Of a DNA stretch of 64,000 bases, positions 1 to 8,653 are shown in pieces. Origin of the DNA: Archangium lansingense (GTDB taxonomy: Bacteria > Myxococcota > Myxococcia > Myxococcales > Myxococcaceae); NCBI RefSeq assembly GCF_026626635.1, contig NZ_JAPNKA010000001.1, positions 8,742,001 through 8,806,000 on the forward strand, given 5' to 3'. The notes under the pieces were generated by a model. The model saw only the letters and a program-made list of their open reading frames with translations, had not been told where the DNA came from and did not search any database. The translations under genes were made by a program, and so were the position numbers. Every line of letters starts with the position of its first letter. Position 1 is the stretch's first letter.

Positions 1-1352
1 TGCAGCAGGTTGAGCAGGAAGCCGTGCGTCACCTCGAAGCGCGACTCCAGCGCCTCGGGGATTCCCGTCTGTAGACGCTCGAAGGTGTTCTTGTCGTAGT
101 TGACGAAGCCCTTCTGCGGCGGAGGCTTACGGGGCAGGCGCTTGCCACCCTTGGCCTCCTTCTGGGCGATCTTCACGTTCTCGATGACGTGCTCGGGGGC
201 CTGCGCCACCACGCTGCCCTGCGTGTCGAAGCCCTTGCGGCCCGCGCGTCCGGCGATCTGCTGGAAGTCGCGCACGCTCAGCGTGGCCAGCTTGTCGCCG
301 TTGAACTTGAAGAGCTGCGTGAAGAGCACCGTGCGGATGGGGATGTTCACCCCCACGCCCAGCGTGTCCGTGCCGCTGATGACCTTGAGCAGGCCCGTCT
401 GCGCCAGCCGCTCCACCAGCAGCCGGTACTTGGGCAGCAGGCCCGCGTGGTGCATGCCGATGCCGTGGCGCAGGAAGCGCTGGAAGTCCTTGCCGTAGGG
501 CGTATCGAAGGACGCCTCCAGCAGCGCCTGCCGGATGGCCTCCTTGTCCTCCTTGGCAGAGAAGTCCACGCTCATCAGGTTCTGCGCCTGCTCGGCCGCG
601 GCCCGCTGCGAGAAGTTCACCAGGTAGATGGGCGCCTTGCCCTGCCGGATGAGCTCCTGGATGGTCTCGTGCAGCGGCATCTCGCGGTACTCGAAGTCCA
701 GCGGCACCGGGCGCTGTGCGCTGCGCACGCTGGCCACTTCGCGGCCGGTGAACTCCTGCAGCCGCTCCTCGATGAGGTGCGTGTCGCCCAGCGTCGCCGA
801 CATCATCAGGAACGTTGTGCGCGGCAGGGTGATGAGCGGAAGCTGCCAGGCGATGCCGCGCTCGCGGTCCGCGTAGTAGTGGAACTCGTCCATCACCACG
901 TAGTCGGCGCTCAGCGTCGCGTCGCGCAGGGCCAGGTTGGCCAGAATCTCCGCCGTGCAGCAGAGGATGGGCGCCTCGCGGTTGATGGCCGCGTCGCCGG
1001 TGAGCAGGCCCACCTTCTCCGGACCAAAGGCCTCGCACAGCGCGAAGAACTTCTCGTTGACGAGCGCCTTGATGGGGCAGGTGTAGTAGGACACCTTACC
1101 CTCGGCCATGGCCTTGAAGTGCAGCGCCATGGCGACGAGCGACTTGCCCGAGCCGGTGGGCGTCTTGAGGAACAGGTGCTTGCCCCCCAGCAGCTCGAGG
1201 ATGGCCTCCTCCTGCGCCGGGTAGAGGGTCAGCCCGGTGGACTCAACCCAGCCGACGAAACGGCTGAGGATCTCATCGGAATCCAGGGGACCCTGCGAGC
1301 GGTCGGGCAGCAGCGCCGCCAGGGGCGCACGGGGGGTTTCGATCGTCACCAT
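1..1352 (-). CDS. DEAD/DEAH-box helicase (Mtr4/Ski2-like), 3' end cut by window
   Basis: Superfamily 2 RNA/DNA helicase read on the minus strand from ATG at 1352; the C-terminus lies beyond the window. Motif I TPTGSGKS is at residues 64-71, motif II DEFH at 155-158, motif III SAT at 185-187, motif V GTDTLGVGVNIP near 327-338 and motif VI QIAGRAGR at 365-372. The wording of motifs V and VI is that of the Mtr4/Ski2 group. Known bacterial members in actinobacteria and myxobacteria carry a DUF3516-type C-terminal region, which would lie outside the window. It probably unwinds structured RNA; the substrate is unknown. It stands alone, divergent from the DUF2378 gene at 1696. Confidence 0.9.
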   Translation of the reverse strand, partial: MVTIETPRAPLAALLPDRSQGPLDSDEILSRFVGWVESTGLTLYPAQEEAILELLGGKHLFLKTPTGSGKSLVAMALHFKAMAEGKVSYYTCPIKALVNEKFFALCEAFGPEKVGLLTGDAAINREAPILCCTAEILANLALRDATLSADYVVMDEFHYYADRERGIAWQLPLITLPRTTFLMMSATLGDTHLIEERLQEFTGREVASVRSAQRPVPLDFEYREMPLHETIQELIRQGKAPIYLVNFSQRAAAEQAQNLMSVDFSAKEDKEAIRQALLEASFDTPYGKDFQRFLRHGIGMHHAGLLPKYRLLVERLAQTGLLKVISGTDTLGVGVNIPIRTVLFTQLFKFNGDKLATLSVRDFQQIAGRAGRKGFDTQGSVVAQAPEHVIENVKIAQKEAKGGKRLPRKPPPQKGFVNYDKNTFERLQTGIPEALESRFEVTHGFLLNLL

Positions 1353-1695
1353 TGGTCAGAACTCTAGGCGTCACGTTGGACGGCCATCGGAGAAAAGTGC
1401 ACGGCCACGCACGGAGCCATCAGTGGAAAACGAAAGGAGGCCGCCCCTCATTTCGGCTCGGTCCTTAGGCGACGCTTCTTCATCCCGGACCCCCACAGCC
1501 AGGACCGGGATTCATCGCGTCCCCTCTCACTGGGCCTTACATGTACGTACCCGCCGTGCTGTAAACCAGGGGCGTACGGGATGTTCCAGTCTCGCGCCGA
1601 ACCCCTGGTTTTTGTTCACTTCACGTGCACAAGTGCACGCTCCCTGAACAGGCATGTAGCGAGGAGGGCCGACAACCGGATATACCAGCGTTCCT
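1353..1695. other. Divergent intergenic region, no gene seen
   Basis: This is the spacer between the helicase (minus) and the DUF2378 gene (plus). Short open frames here lack ribosome binding sites and coding character. It should hold the promoters of both neighbours. The one clear structure is the inverted repeat at 1563-1613, listed separately. Confidence 0.5.
1563..1613 (+). repeat. 10-bp inverted repeat followed by a T run
   Basis: AAACCAGGGG (1563-1572) is perfectly complementary to CCCCTGGTTT (1602-1611), separated by 29 bases, and five Ts fall at 1609-1613. It resembles a rho-independent terminator with a long loop on the plus strand, but no plus-strand gene lies upstream. It could instead be a leader attenuator for the gene at 1696 or an operator. 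Confidence 0.35.
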
Positions 1696-2325
1696 ATGAC
1701 CGGCCACAAGCTCGTCTATGCAGGAACCGTCGAGGCGCTTTTCCTCAAGGCACTCGAGAACCGACTCACGCCCGCGTGCCGTCTGCGCCTGGCTGAGGCG
1801 GGGCTCGACCTGGAGCAGAAGCTAACTCCCACCTACACGCTTGAGCAGTGGAAGCACTTCCTCCGCATCGCGGCGGACCATATCTACGCGGGCATGCCTG
1901 CCGAGGCCGCGTACTACTCCCTCGGTGAGCGGTTCATCGATGGCTACTTCTCCACCCTCTTTGGGCGGGCGCTGCTGGGCATGGCTCGGCTGCTCGGTCC
2001 TCGGAGGGCGCTGACGCAGGCCCGGCTCTGCTTCCGCACCAGCACCAATTGCAGTGAGGTGCGAATCGTGGAGCGTGGAGCGACGGAGCTGGAGTTCTGG
2101 CTGACGGACATCGGGGCGGACCAGCCGACCTTCGTAGCCGGAGCGCTGGCTCGGGCGGCGGAGCTGGCGGGCGGCCAGCGGGTCGCCGTCGTCCCCGAGG
2201 GCTTCGACGGCCAGTCGGCCACCTACCACGTGCGCTGGTCCGAGCAGGCTGAGGCCGCCGTCTCGCCCGAGCTCGCCGCGCGCGGCTCCGCGGCGGGCCA
2301 GGCCTCTACCCGGCCTCCGGCGTAG
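1696..2325 (+). CDS. DUF2378 family protein (Myxococcales paralogous family)
   Basis: A 209-residue protein matching the DUF2378/TIGR02265 family, which is expanded in Myxococcus and relatives and has no assigned function. Family-like features are the N-terminal LVYAGTVEALFLKAL stretch, a central GERFIDGYFSTLFGRALLG segment, and the later CSEVRIV/ELEFWL block; the tail after about residue 190 is Ala/Pro-rich and probably disordered. No signal peptide or membrane segment is visible. No good Shine-Dalgarno sequence precedes the ATG, but it is the only start that includes the whole conserved N-terminus. The gene is monocistronic and faces the MnmD-like gene convergently. Confidence 0.85.
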   Translation: MTGHKLVYAGTVEALFLKALENRLTPACRLRLAEAGLDLEQKLTPTYTLEQWKHFLRIAADHIYAGMPAEAAYYSLGERFIDGYFSTLFGRALLGMARLLGPRRALTQARLCFRTSTNCSEVRIVERGATELEFWLTDIGADQPTFVAGALARAAELAGGQRVAVVPEGFDGQSATYHVRWSEQAEAAVSPELAARGSAAGQASTRPPA

Positions 2326-2377
2326 AGAGAGGCTCCTCCAGGGGCGGGCCCATCTGGGTGGCTCGCCCCGAGGACGC

Positions 2378-3226
2378 TCAGCCCACGCGCCACTGCGGAT
2401 GGGCGAGCACCCGTGCTTCGAGCTCCGGCGTGAGGGGCTCCCCATGGGGCGCGCGGGATGAGGAGCGGCGCCATCGCTCCAGCCAGCGCTCTCCGAGCGG
2501 TAGAGCCAGGGACTCGCGGCGCGTGGCCGCCACCGTCGTCTCTCCCTTGGTTCCCGTGGACATGCCGGCCCCCACGTAGAAGCCCGCCAGCAGCAGCGTG
2601 ACGCGCGTGGGGGTGGCCGCGCTGTACGTCAGCAGCAGCGCCCCCTCCCCATCCTCCCGGCAGCAGACCCTCACCTGGGTCAGCACCCGGGTCGTCCACA
2701 TCTCCGGGTTGGACGCCGGGGAGAACGGATCGAAGAACACCAGGTCCGCCCTCGGCAGCCCGGAGTCGATCAATCCCTGCGCGTCCCCCAGGTGCAGCCG
2801 CCAGCGCAGGCCCTCGCCCTCCCAGACGCCGTCGCGCATGAGGGCCTCGGCCGCCTCGCGGAAGGGTTGCAGGAAGGGAAAGCCCGCCGCGTCCGCCAGC
2901 GCCAGCCGCAGCGGCGCGAGGTCCACCTCGAAGCTCACCAGCTCCAGGGCCCGCCGGCGCTCGGAGCCCAGCTCGCGCGCGCAGGTGAGCGCCGCCACCG
3001 CGTTGGTGGCCGCCCCCAGGCCCACGTCGTGGATGACGAGCGGCTCTCCTGGGGTGCGCAGACGCTCGGACAGGCGCGGCTGCTCCACGTAGAGGCGCAG
3101 GGCCTCCTGCCACGGGCCCACCGAGGGGTGCATCACCTCTCCGTGCCCGAGGTGCCGCACCGCTCGCGAGCCGTTGCGCAACGTCACCAGCTCGAAGTCA
3201 CCATCGCGAGGGTTCTCGGAGTCCAC
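2378..3226 (-). CDS. MnmD-like SAM-dependent methyltransferase (DUF752/Methyltransf_30)
   Basis: A 282-residue protein resembling the methyltransferase half of MnmC. That family methylates the aminomethyl group of 5-aminomethyl-2-thiouridine at tRNA wobble position 34. The glycine-rich SAM-binding segment is VIHDVGLGAATNA, and the family signature DxFSPxxNPEMWT appears as FDPFSPASNPEMWT. The FAD-oxidoreductase half of MnmC is absent, as in stand-alone MnmD proteins. It starts 4 bases after the stop of tgt and is surely co-transcribed with it, pairing two tRNA wobble-base modification genes. Substrate assignment rests on the family alone. Confidence 0.8.
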   Translation of the reverse strand: MDSENPRDGDFELVTLRNGSRAVRHLGHGEVMHPSVGPWQEALRLYVEQPRLSERLRTPGEPLVIHDVGLGAATNAVAALTCARELGSERRRALELVSFEVDLAPLRLALADAAGFPFLQPFREAAEALMRDGVWEGEGLRWRLHLGDAQGLIDSGLPRADLVFFDPFSPASNPEMWTTRVLTQVRVCCREDGEGALLLTYSAATPTRVTLLLAGFYVGAGMSTGTKGETTVAATRRESLALPLGERWLERWRRSSSRAPHGEPLTPELEARVLAHPQWRVG

Positions 3227-3230
3227 GCGC

Positions 3231-4409
<1,179 letters not shown>

Positions 4410-4521
4410 TTCCGAGCCCTTATACCCGTGGTGGGCGCGGGACATGCCCGCTATCTGCTCGGCTGCCCTCCGGCCTGGCCTTCCGGGGAATGAAGCGCCG
4501 CCCGGACGGCGCGAAAGCTCC

Positions 4522-5103
4522 TCAATGCAGCATGGCCCAGACGTGCTCAACCAAATGGCCGAATTTGCTGGGGGATGTCTTGCCCTGGGGGTTCTGCGCG
4601 AGGGCGCCCGACCGGGCCGGGCGCGTCACGAGCCCAGGCGCGACCTCGCCCATCGGCAATTTCATCTTCCGCCGGCGCCGGAGGTTCTCCAGCCAGAGTC
4701 TCTCGTTCTCGAGGTCCATGCGCTCGATCTCGAACTGGAGTTTCTCCAACTGGGTCCCCCCCAGAGCCGCGTCCGCGTCCACATCCGTCATGCCATGGCG
4801 CCGCAGCAGGGCGCTGTACCTGCGCTCCGCCTCGTCCTGAGCAAGGCCCCGCTCCCAATCCTCACGCAACTCCACCAGCGCGGACTTGAAACGCTCCATC
4901 TTCGATGACGAGGACTTGAACAACTTGCCCTGAACCCAGCCCCCCAGGCCAGCGAAGAGCACCGCGAACGTCATTCCCGCCTCTTCCCCGAAGGGCTCGA
5001 ACAGGGCTCCGTTCCAGCCATGCAGGAAGGAGTAGAGAATGGCTCCGGCGAGAAAACCGACGAGATGCCCGAACCCGATATTGCGAACGTCTTCCAGAGT
5101 CAT
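4522..5103 (-). CDS. Hypothetical membrane protein with C-terminal coiled coil
   Basis: A 193-residue protein of unrecognised family. Two hydrophobic segments (about residues 11-28 and 43-60) are followed by a charged, Glu/Leu/Arg-rich helical region (about 65-145) that looks like a coiled coil and includes a GMTDVDADAALGG turn. The tail is basic and Pro/Gly-rich. Its start lies 8 bases after the stop of the larger membrane protein at 5112-5987, so the two form a transcription unit. No function is proposed; a structural or complex-forming pair at the inner membrane is a guess. Confidence 0.6.
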   Translation of the reverse strand: MTLEDVRNIGFGHLVGFLAGAILYSFLHGWNGALFEPFGEEAGMTFAVLFAGLGGWVQGKLFKSSSSKMERFKSALVELREDWERGLAQDEAERRYSALLRRHGMTDVDADAALGGTQLEKLQFEIERMDLENERLWLENLRRRRKMKLPMGEVAPGLVTRPARSGALAQNPQGKTSPSKFGHLVEHVWAMLH

Positions 5104-5111
5104 CGTCGGCC

Positions 5112-5987
5112 TCAGTGCATGGTTGTCGGTTCGGACCGCTCGGTTCCAACCTCTGCTGGCTCTTCCCTCGACCCCAGGAACTCCCGGATGGCCTGTTGTT
5201 CCGTACGGCTGCTCGCCGGCTTGGAGAGGAGCTCCTGAAGCCCCAGCTTCAAGCCTTCCCGATACGCCCGCTGGATCTGCTCATGTCGCTCGCGCGTCCT
5301 CCAGGAAAACGACTGGAACTCGCGAACCTTGTACAGCCCCTCGCGCTGCAACTGCTTCAGGTGCCACCGCAGATCCTCCTGCGTGCGCTTCGCGCAGCCC
5401 GAGGACAGGAAGTTCCACTTCGAATCCTGCTTCGGACCTGCGGCCTGTTTTGACGCTTTTCCGTGAACATACTGGCATTGCTTGATGACCCGCCGCTCTC
5501 CGTCATTGACCTCCGGCCTCACCAGGAGCTCCTCGAGGCCCTTGTTCCAGCCGTCCTGGAACGCCAGTTCGATGATGGCGTTCGGCGTCCCGCCCTGGGA
5601 TTTCGCTGTCTCCTCGAGCTCCTCGATTCGTGTGTTGCTCAGGCACCCCAGCCGCCGCAGATGCCACTCCATCTGCCTGCGCGTCTGTCCCCGGCATCCT
5701 GAGAGAAGTTGACGCCTTCTCACGATGCCCACCCCCTCCAGGCCAAGATAGGCCACTACGACCAGGGTGGTGATGAGAGCAACCCACCCGGCAATCGCTT
5801 TCACACGCACCTGAAGAACCCAGAATACGACGGTGAGCACAAGCACGAGGAGTGAGCGCAGCGCTGCTTGCCGTTCCTCCCTCCGCTCCAGCATCGCAAA
5901 GCTTCGCTGGAGCTTCTCGTCGAATGCAGACTCCTTGAGGTGATGACCTGGTACGTGTCCTTCGACCTTCGCGCCATCTTCACTCAT
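5112..5987 (-). CDS. Hypothetical membrane protein with an internal two-fold repeat
   Basis: A 291-residue protein from ATG at 5987 (ATG at 6023 is possible; the open frame reaches 6170). A charged N-terminus (residues 20-43) precedes two membrane segments (about 44-60 and 67-83). The soluble part is a tandem duplication: residues 94-168 and 194-270 both carry SGCxxxT...WHLxxL and later GLxELLxxP. I do not recognise the family. It is the upstream gene of a pair with the coiled-coil membrane protein 8 bases downstream. The duplicated cysteines (one per repeat) could be ligands or a disulfide but nothing shows this. Confidence 0.6.
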   Translation of the reverse strand: MSEDGAKVEGHVPGHHLKESAFDEKLQRSFAMLERREERQAALRSLLVLVLTVVFWVLQVRVKAIAGWVALITTLVVVAYLGLEGVGIVRRRQLLSGCRGQTRRQMEWHLRRLGCLSNTRIEELEETAKSQGGTPNAIIELAFQDGWNKGLEELLVRPEVNDGERRVIKQCQYVHGKASKQAAGPKQDSKWNFLSSGCAKRTQEDLRWHLKQLQREGLYKVREFQSFSWRTRERHEQIQRAYREGLKLGLQELLSKPASSRTEQQAIREFLGSREEPAEVGTERSEPTTMH

Positions 5988-6376
5988 CGCCTGTGCCCCC
6001 CGAGCAGAGAGCCTCGCAACCATGGCGCGCCGCGTCCATTCGTTTGAATGCGCGCGCAACTCACCAGGGGTGAGTGTCTGCGGAGGCTTCCTCGAGTCAA
6101 GACAATGACTCACCCGTGGATTTTCAACGCCACTCTCAGATGCTCGGGGTATCCCCGTGTGGCCAGCCATGCGCTCGATTCACTATCGGGGGTAGTCCGG
6201 GTGGCCGCTGCGAGCTCCACCGACGCACCGACGCGATGAACTGCCCGGGCACCGGCGCCCCCCCCCCGACCTGGGTATCAACCGTGCCAGTCCCTGCTCC
6301 CTCCAGGCGGCGGATGTGTCATCATTTTCCCCCTGAGGGGCGGCCGCGCCCCCCTTCAACGAGCCGAGGTGCCGTC
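5988..6376. other. Divergent intergenic region with two short palindromes
   Basis: This is the spacer between the duplicated membrane protein (minus) and the small lipoprotein (plus). It holds CTCACC-AGG-GGTGAG at 6060-6074 and GAGTCA-N6-TGACTC at 6094-6111, two short perfect inverted repeats of operator size. The left part also encodes optional N-terminal extensions of the minus-strand gene. No other gene is supported. Confidence 0.4.
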
Positions 6377-6559
6377 ATGGATTCGAAGAAGCTCTTTCAC
6401 GTGCTGGTGCTGGGTGGAGCGCTCTTGGGAGGGGTGTCGGGGTGCGGCGATGAGGCGAAGGCAAAGCCCAATGACAAGGCGGACGCGGGCACCACTCCCC
6501 AGACCGACGGCGGGACCGGAGGAGGAGAAGAGCCCGGCGGGGGCGTGCAGGGCTGGTGA
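6377..6559 (+). CDS. Small lipoprotein, 60 aa
   Basis: A short secreted lipoprotein: basic start MDSKK, hydrophobic stretch, and the lipobox-like end GVSGC with Cys at about residue 23. The mature part is only about 37 residues, Gly/Glu/Asp/Pro-rich and without a fold. ATG at 6377 follows GAGCCGAGGTG. Its stop (6557-6559) overlaps the start of the ferritin-like gene by one base, so the two are translationally coupled. Small Gly/Asp-rich lipoproteins beside enzymes are common in myxobacteria; no function is known to me. Confidence 0.65.
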   Translation: MDSKKLFHVLVLGGALLGGVSGCGDEAKAKPNDKADAGTTPQTDGGTGGGEEPGGGVQGW

Positions 6560-7281
6560 TGCACGCGCTTCCCGAGCCGGAGCGGCACGTGGTCGCGACG
6601 GCGTGGGCTTTCCGGTACCGGGTGGAGCTGGATGCGGCGCTGCGCTTCGCGCGGCTGGGTGAGCGCCTCGAGACGCTCGCTGCTCCCGAGGCGCTCGTGT
6701 CCCTCGCGAGGAGGGCCACCAGCGATGAGCAACGGCATGCCGCGCTGTGCGAGGAGCTGGCGCTCGCCTACGGCCACCTCGCCCTGCCCGAGCCTCCGGC
6801 GGCCGTCGCCGAGGTTGCGCCCGTGGGGCTGCCGCTGCGCCAGCAGGTGCTTTACGAGCTGGTGGCGGCCTGCTGTATCACCGAGACGGAGAGTGCCGCC
6901 GTCCTCACCACGCTGAACGCAGCCGACACGGAGCCGCGCGTGCGGCAGGTGCTGCATGATCTCCTTCGCGACGAGGTGGCCCATAGCCGACTCGGCTGGG
7001 CGTACCTGGCACGCGAGCACGATGCAGGAGAGGTGGCCTGGTTGGGCCGCCACATCCCTTTCATGCTCGCGGGGAGCATCTCCCCCACCCTCTTCGCATC
7101 GGGCACGCCCGCGGAGGAGAGCCCCGTGCTCCAGCGGCACGGCGTGCTCCCGCATGCGCACAAGCGCGCCACCTTCGTGCGCACCCTCGAGGAGGTGGTC
7201 CTCCCGGGGCTGGAGCGATTCGGGGTGGCCACGGCCCCCGCGCGGCAGTGGCTGGCGCAGCGGCAGACAGCCCCGGCCTGA
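6559..7281 (+). CDS. Ferritin-like di-iron domain protein
   Basis: A 240-residue, mainly helical protein. Two ExxH pairs, in SDEQRHAALCEE and RDEVAHSRLGW, plus an intervening ETES helix form the usual carboxylate/His di-iron set of ferritin-like oxygenases and demethoxyubiquinone hydroxylase-like proteins. The substrate cannot be named. The start is ATG at 6559 (GTG at 6556 adds one residue), overlapping the upstream lipoprotein stop. The gene converges on the NtrC gene (gap 13 bases). No signal peptide is present, so it is cytoplasmic although its partner is a lipoprotein. Confidence 0.75.
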   Translation: MHALPEPERHVVATAWAFRYRVELDAALRFARLGERLETLAAPEALVSLARRATSDEQRHAALCEELALAYGHLALPEPPAAVAEVAPVGLPLRQQVLYELVAACCITETESAAVLTTLNAADTEPRVRQVLHDLLRDEVAHSRLGWAYLAREHDAGEVAWLGRHIPFMLAGSISPTLFASGTPAEESPVLQRHGVLPHAHKRATFVRTLEEVVLPGLERFGVATAPARQWLAQRQTAPA

Positions 7282-7294
7282 CCGGGCACTCCCC

Positions 7295-8653
7295 CTACTC
7301 CGCCTCTCCCTCGCGCACGAGGCCGTACTTCCTCAGCTTGTCGTGCAGGGTTGCACGGCCGATGTCGAGCAGCCGCGCCGCCTCGCTGCGGTTGCCGTGT
7401 GCCTCCTCCAACGCGGCGACGACGAGGGCCCGCTCGTAGGCCTCCACCTTCTCCTTGAGACCGGCGCGCGGCGCCTCCTCGGGGCGCTCCTGCTCCGGCC
7501 CGCCCGGCAGCAGTGACAGGTCCAGCGTCCCGTCCGGGCTCATCGCCACCGCGCTCTCCAGGGCATTCTCCAGCTCGCGCACGTTACCCGGCCACCTCCA
7601 CGCGGTCAGACGCGCCATCAGCTCCGGCGTCACCTGCATGGACGGCACGTGGAAGCGCTCGGCGAAGCGCGCGAGGAAGTGCTTCGCCAGCGCGGCGAGA
7701 TCCTCCGGCCGCTCCCGCAGCGGTGGCACGTGCAGGTTCACCACCTTCAACCGGTAGAAGAGATCCTCGCGGAAGCACCCCTCCTTCACCCGCTGCACGA
7801 GGTCGCGGTGGGTGGCCGCCAGGATGCGCACGTCCACCGGCCAGGCCTTGTCCTCGCCCACCGGCCGCACCTCGCCCTCCTGCAGCACGCGCAGCAGTTT
7901 GGCCTGGGTGGCCGGATCCAGCTCGCCCACCTCGTCGAGCAGCAGCGTGCCGCCATCCGCCTCGCGGAACAGCCCCTGCCGCGCGCGCACCGCTCCGGTG
8001 AAGGCCCCCCGCGTGTGGCCGAACAGCTCCGCCTCGGCGAGCTCGGGGGTGAGGGCCGCGCAGTTGAAGCGCACGAAGGGCCGATCCGCCCGGGCGGAGG
8101 CGCGCACCAGGGCCTCGGCGATGCGCTCCTTGCCCGTGCCACTCTCCCCGGTGATGAGCACCGTCACGTCGCGCGGCCCCACCCGCTTCACCAGCAGCGC
8201 CAGCCGGCTCATCGCCGGCGAGACGAACACGAGCGAGCGCAGCAGGTTCACCTCACCCGCCAGCCGCTCGTTCTCCGCCTCCAGCCGAAGGGTGCCCAGC
8301 GCCCGGCGCACTACCGCCAGCACGTCGTCCACCTCGAAGGGCTTGCGGAAGTAGTCCACCGCTCCGAGCTTCATGGCCTCCACCGCGTGCCGCTCGCTGC
8401 CATGCGCGGTGATGAGGATGACGCGCGGGACAGGCGAGAGTGCGCGCACCCGGCGCAGCAGCTCCATCCCGTCCACCTTCGGCATCCGCAAATCACTGAT
8501 GACCAGGTCCACCGGGGGCTCGGCGGCCAGCCGCCGCAGCGCGGCCTCCCCGTCCCCCACTTCCTCCACCTCGAGCCCGTCGTCCTCGAGCAGCCCGCGC
8601 AGCGTGTAGCGCACGCCCGCGTCATCGTCCGCCACCAGCACCCGCGCCTTCAT
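7295..8653 (-). CDS. NtrC-family sigma-54-dependent response regulator
   Basis: A 452-residue activator with receiver domain (phospho-acceptor D54 in ISDLRMPKVDG, K104 in FRKPF), AAA+ domain (Walker A GESGTGKE 169-176, sigma-54 contact loop GAFTGA 216-221, Walker B LLLDEVGEL) and a C-terminal Fis-type helix-turn-helix (NRSEAARLLDIGRATLHDKLRKYGL). All elements needed for sigma-54 activation are intact. Its ATG overlaps the kinase stop (ATGA), so the two form a two-component pair. Probable targets are the GG-N10-GC promoters at 10207-10223 and 21498-21514, which lie in the intergenic segment upstream of the kinase and in its duplicate before the ABC operon. Confidence 0.93.
   Translation of the reverse strand: MKARVLVADDDAGVRYTLRGLLEDDGLEVEEVGDGEAALRRLAAEPPVDLVISDLRMPKVDGMELLRRVRALSPVPRVILITAHGSERHAVEAMKLGAVDYFRKPFEVDDVLAVVRRALGTLRLEAENERLAGEVNLLRSLVFVSPAMSRLALLVKRVGPRDVTVLITGESGTGKERIAEALVRASARADRPFVRFNCAALTPELAEAELFGHTRGAFTGAVRARQGLFREADGGTLLLDEVGELDPATQAKLLRVLQEGEVRPVGEDKAWPVDVRILAATHRDLVQRVKEGCFREDLFYRLKVVNLHVPPLRERPEDLAALAKHFLARFAERFHVPSMQVTPELMARLTAWRWPGNVRELENALESAVAMSPDGTLDLSLLPGGPEQERPEEAPRAGLKEKVEAYERALVVAALEEAHGNRSEAARLLDIGRATLHDKLRKYGLVREGEAE

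Noticed and set aside
1237..1709. Several 60-136 codon frames in the helicase/DUF2378 spacer
   Set aside because: No ribosome sites, Arg/Ser/Thr-rich random text, and they overlap the inverted repeat at 1563-1613.
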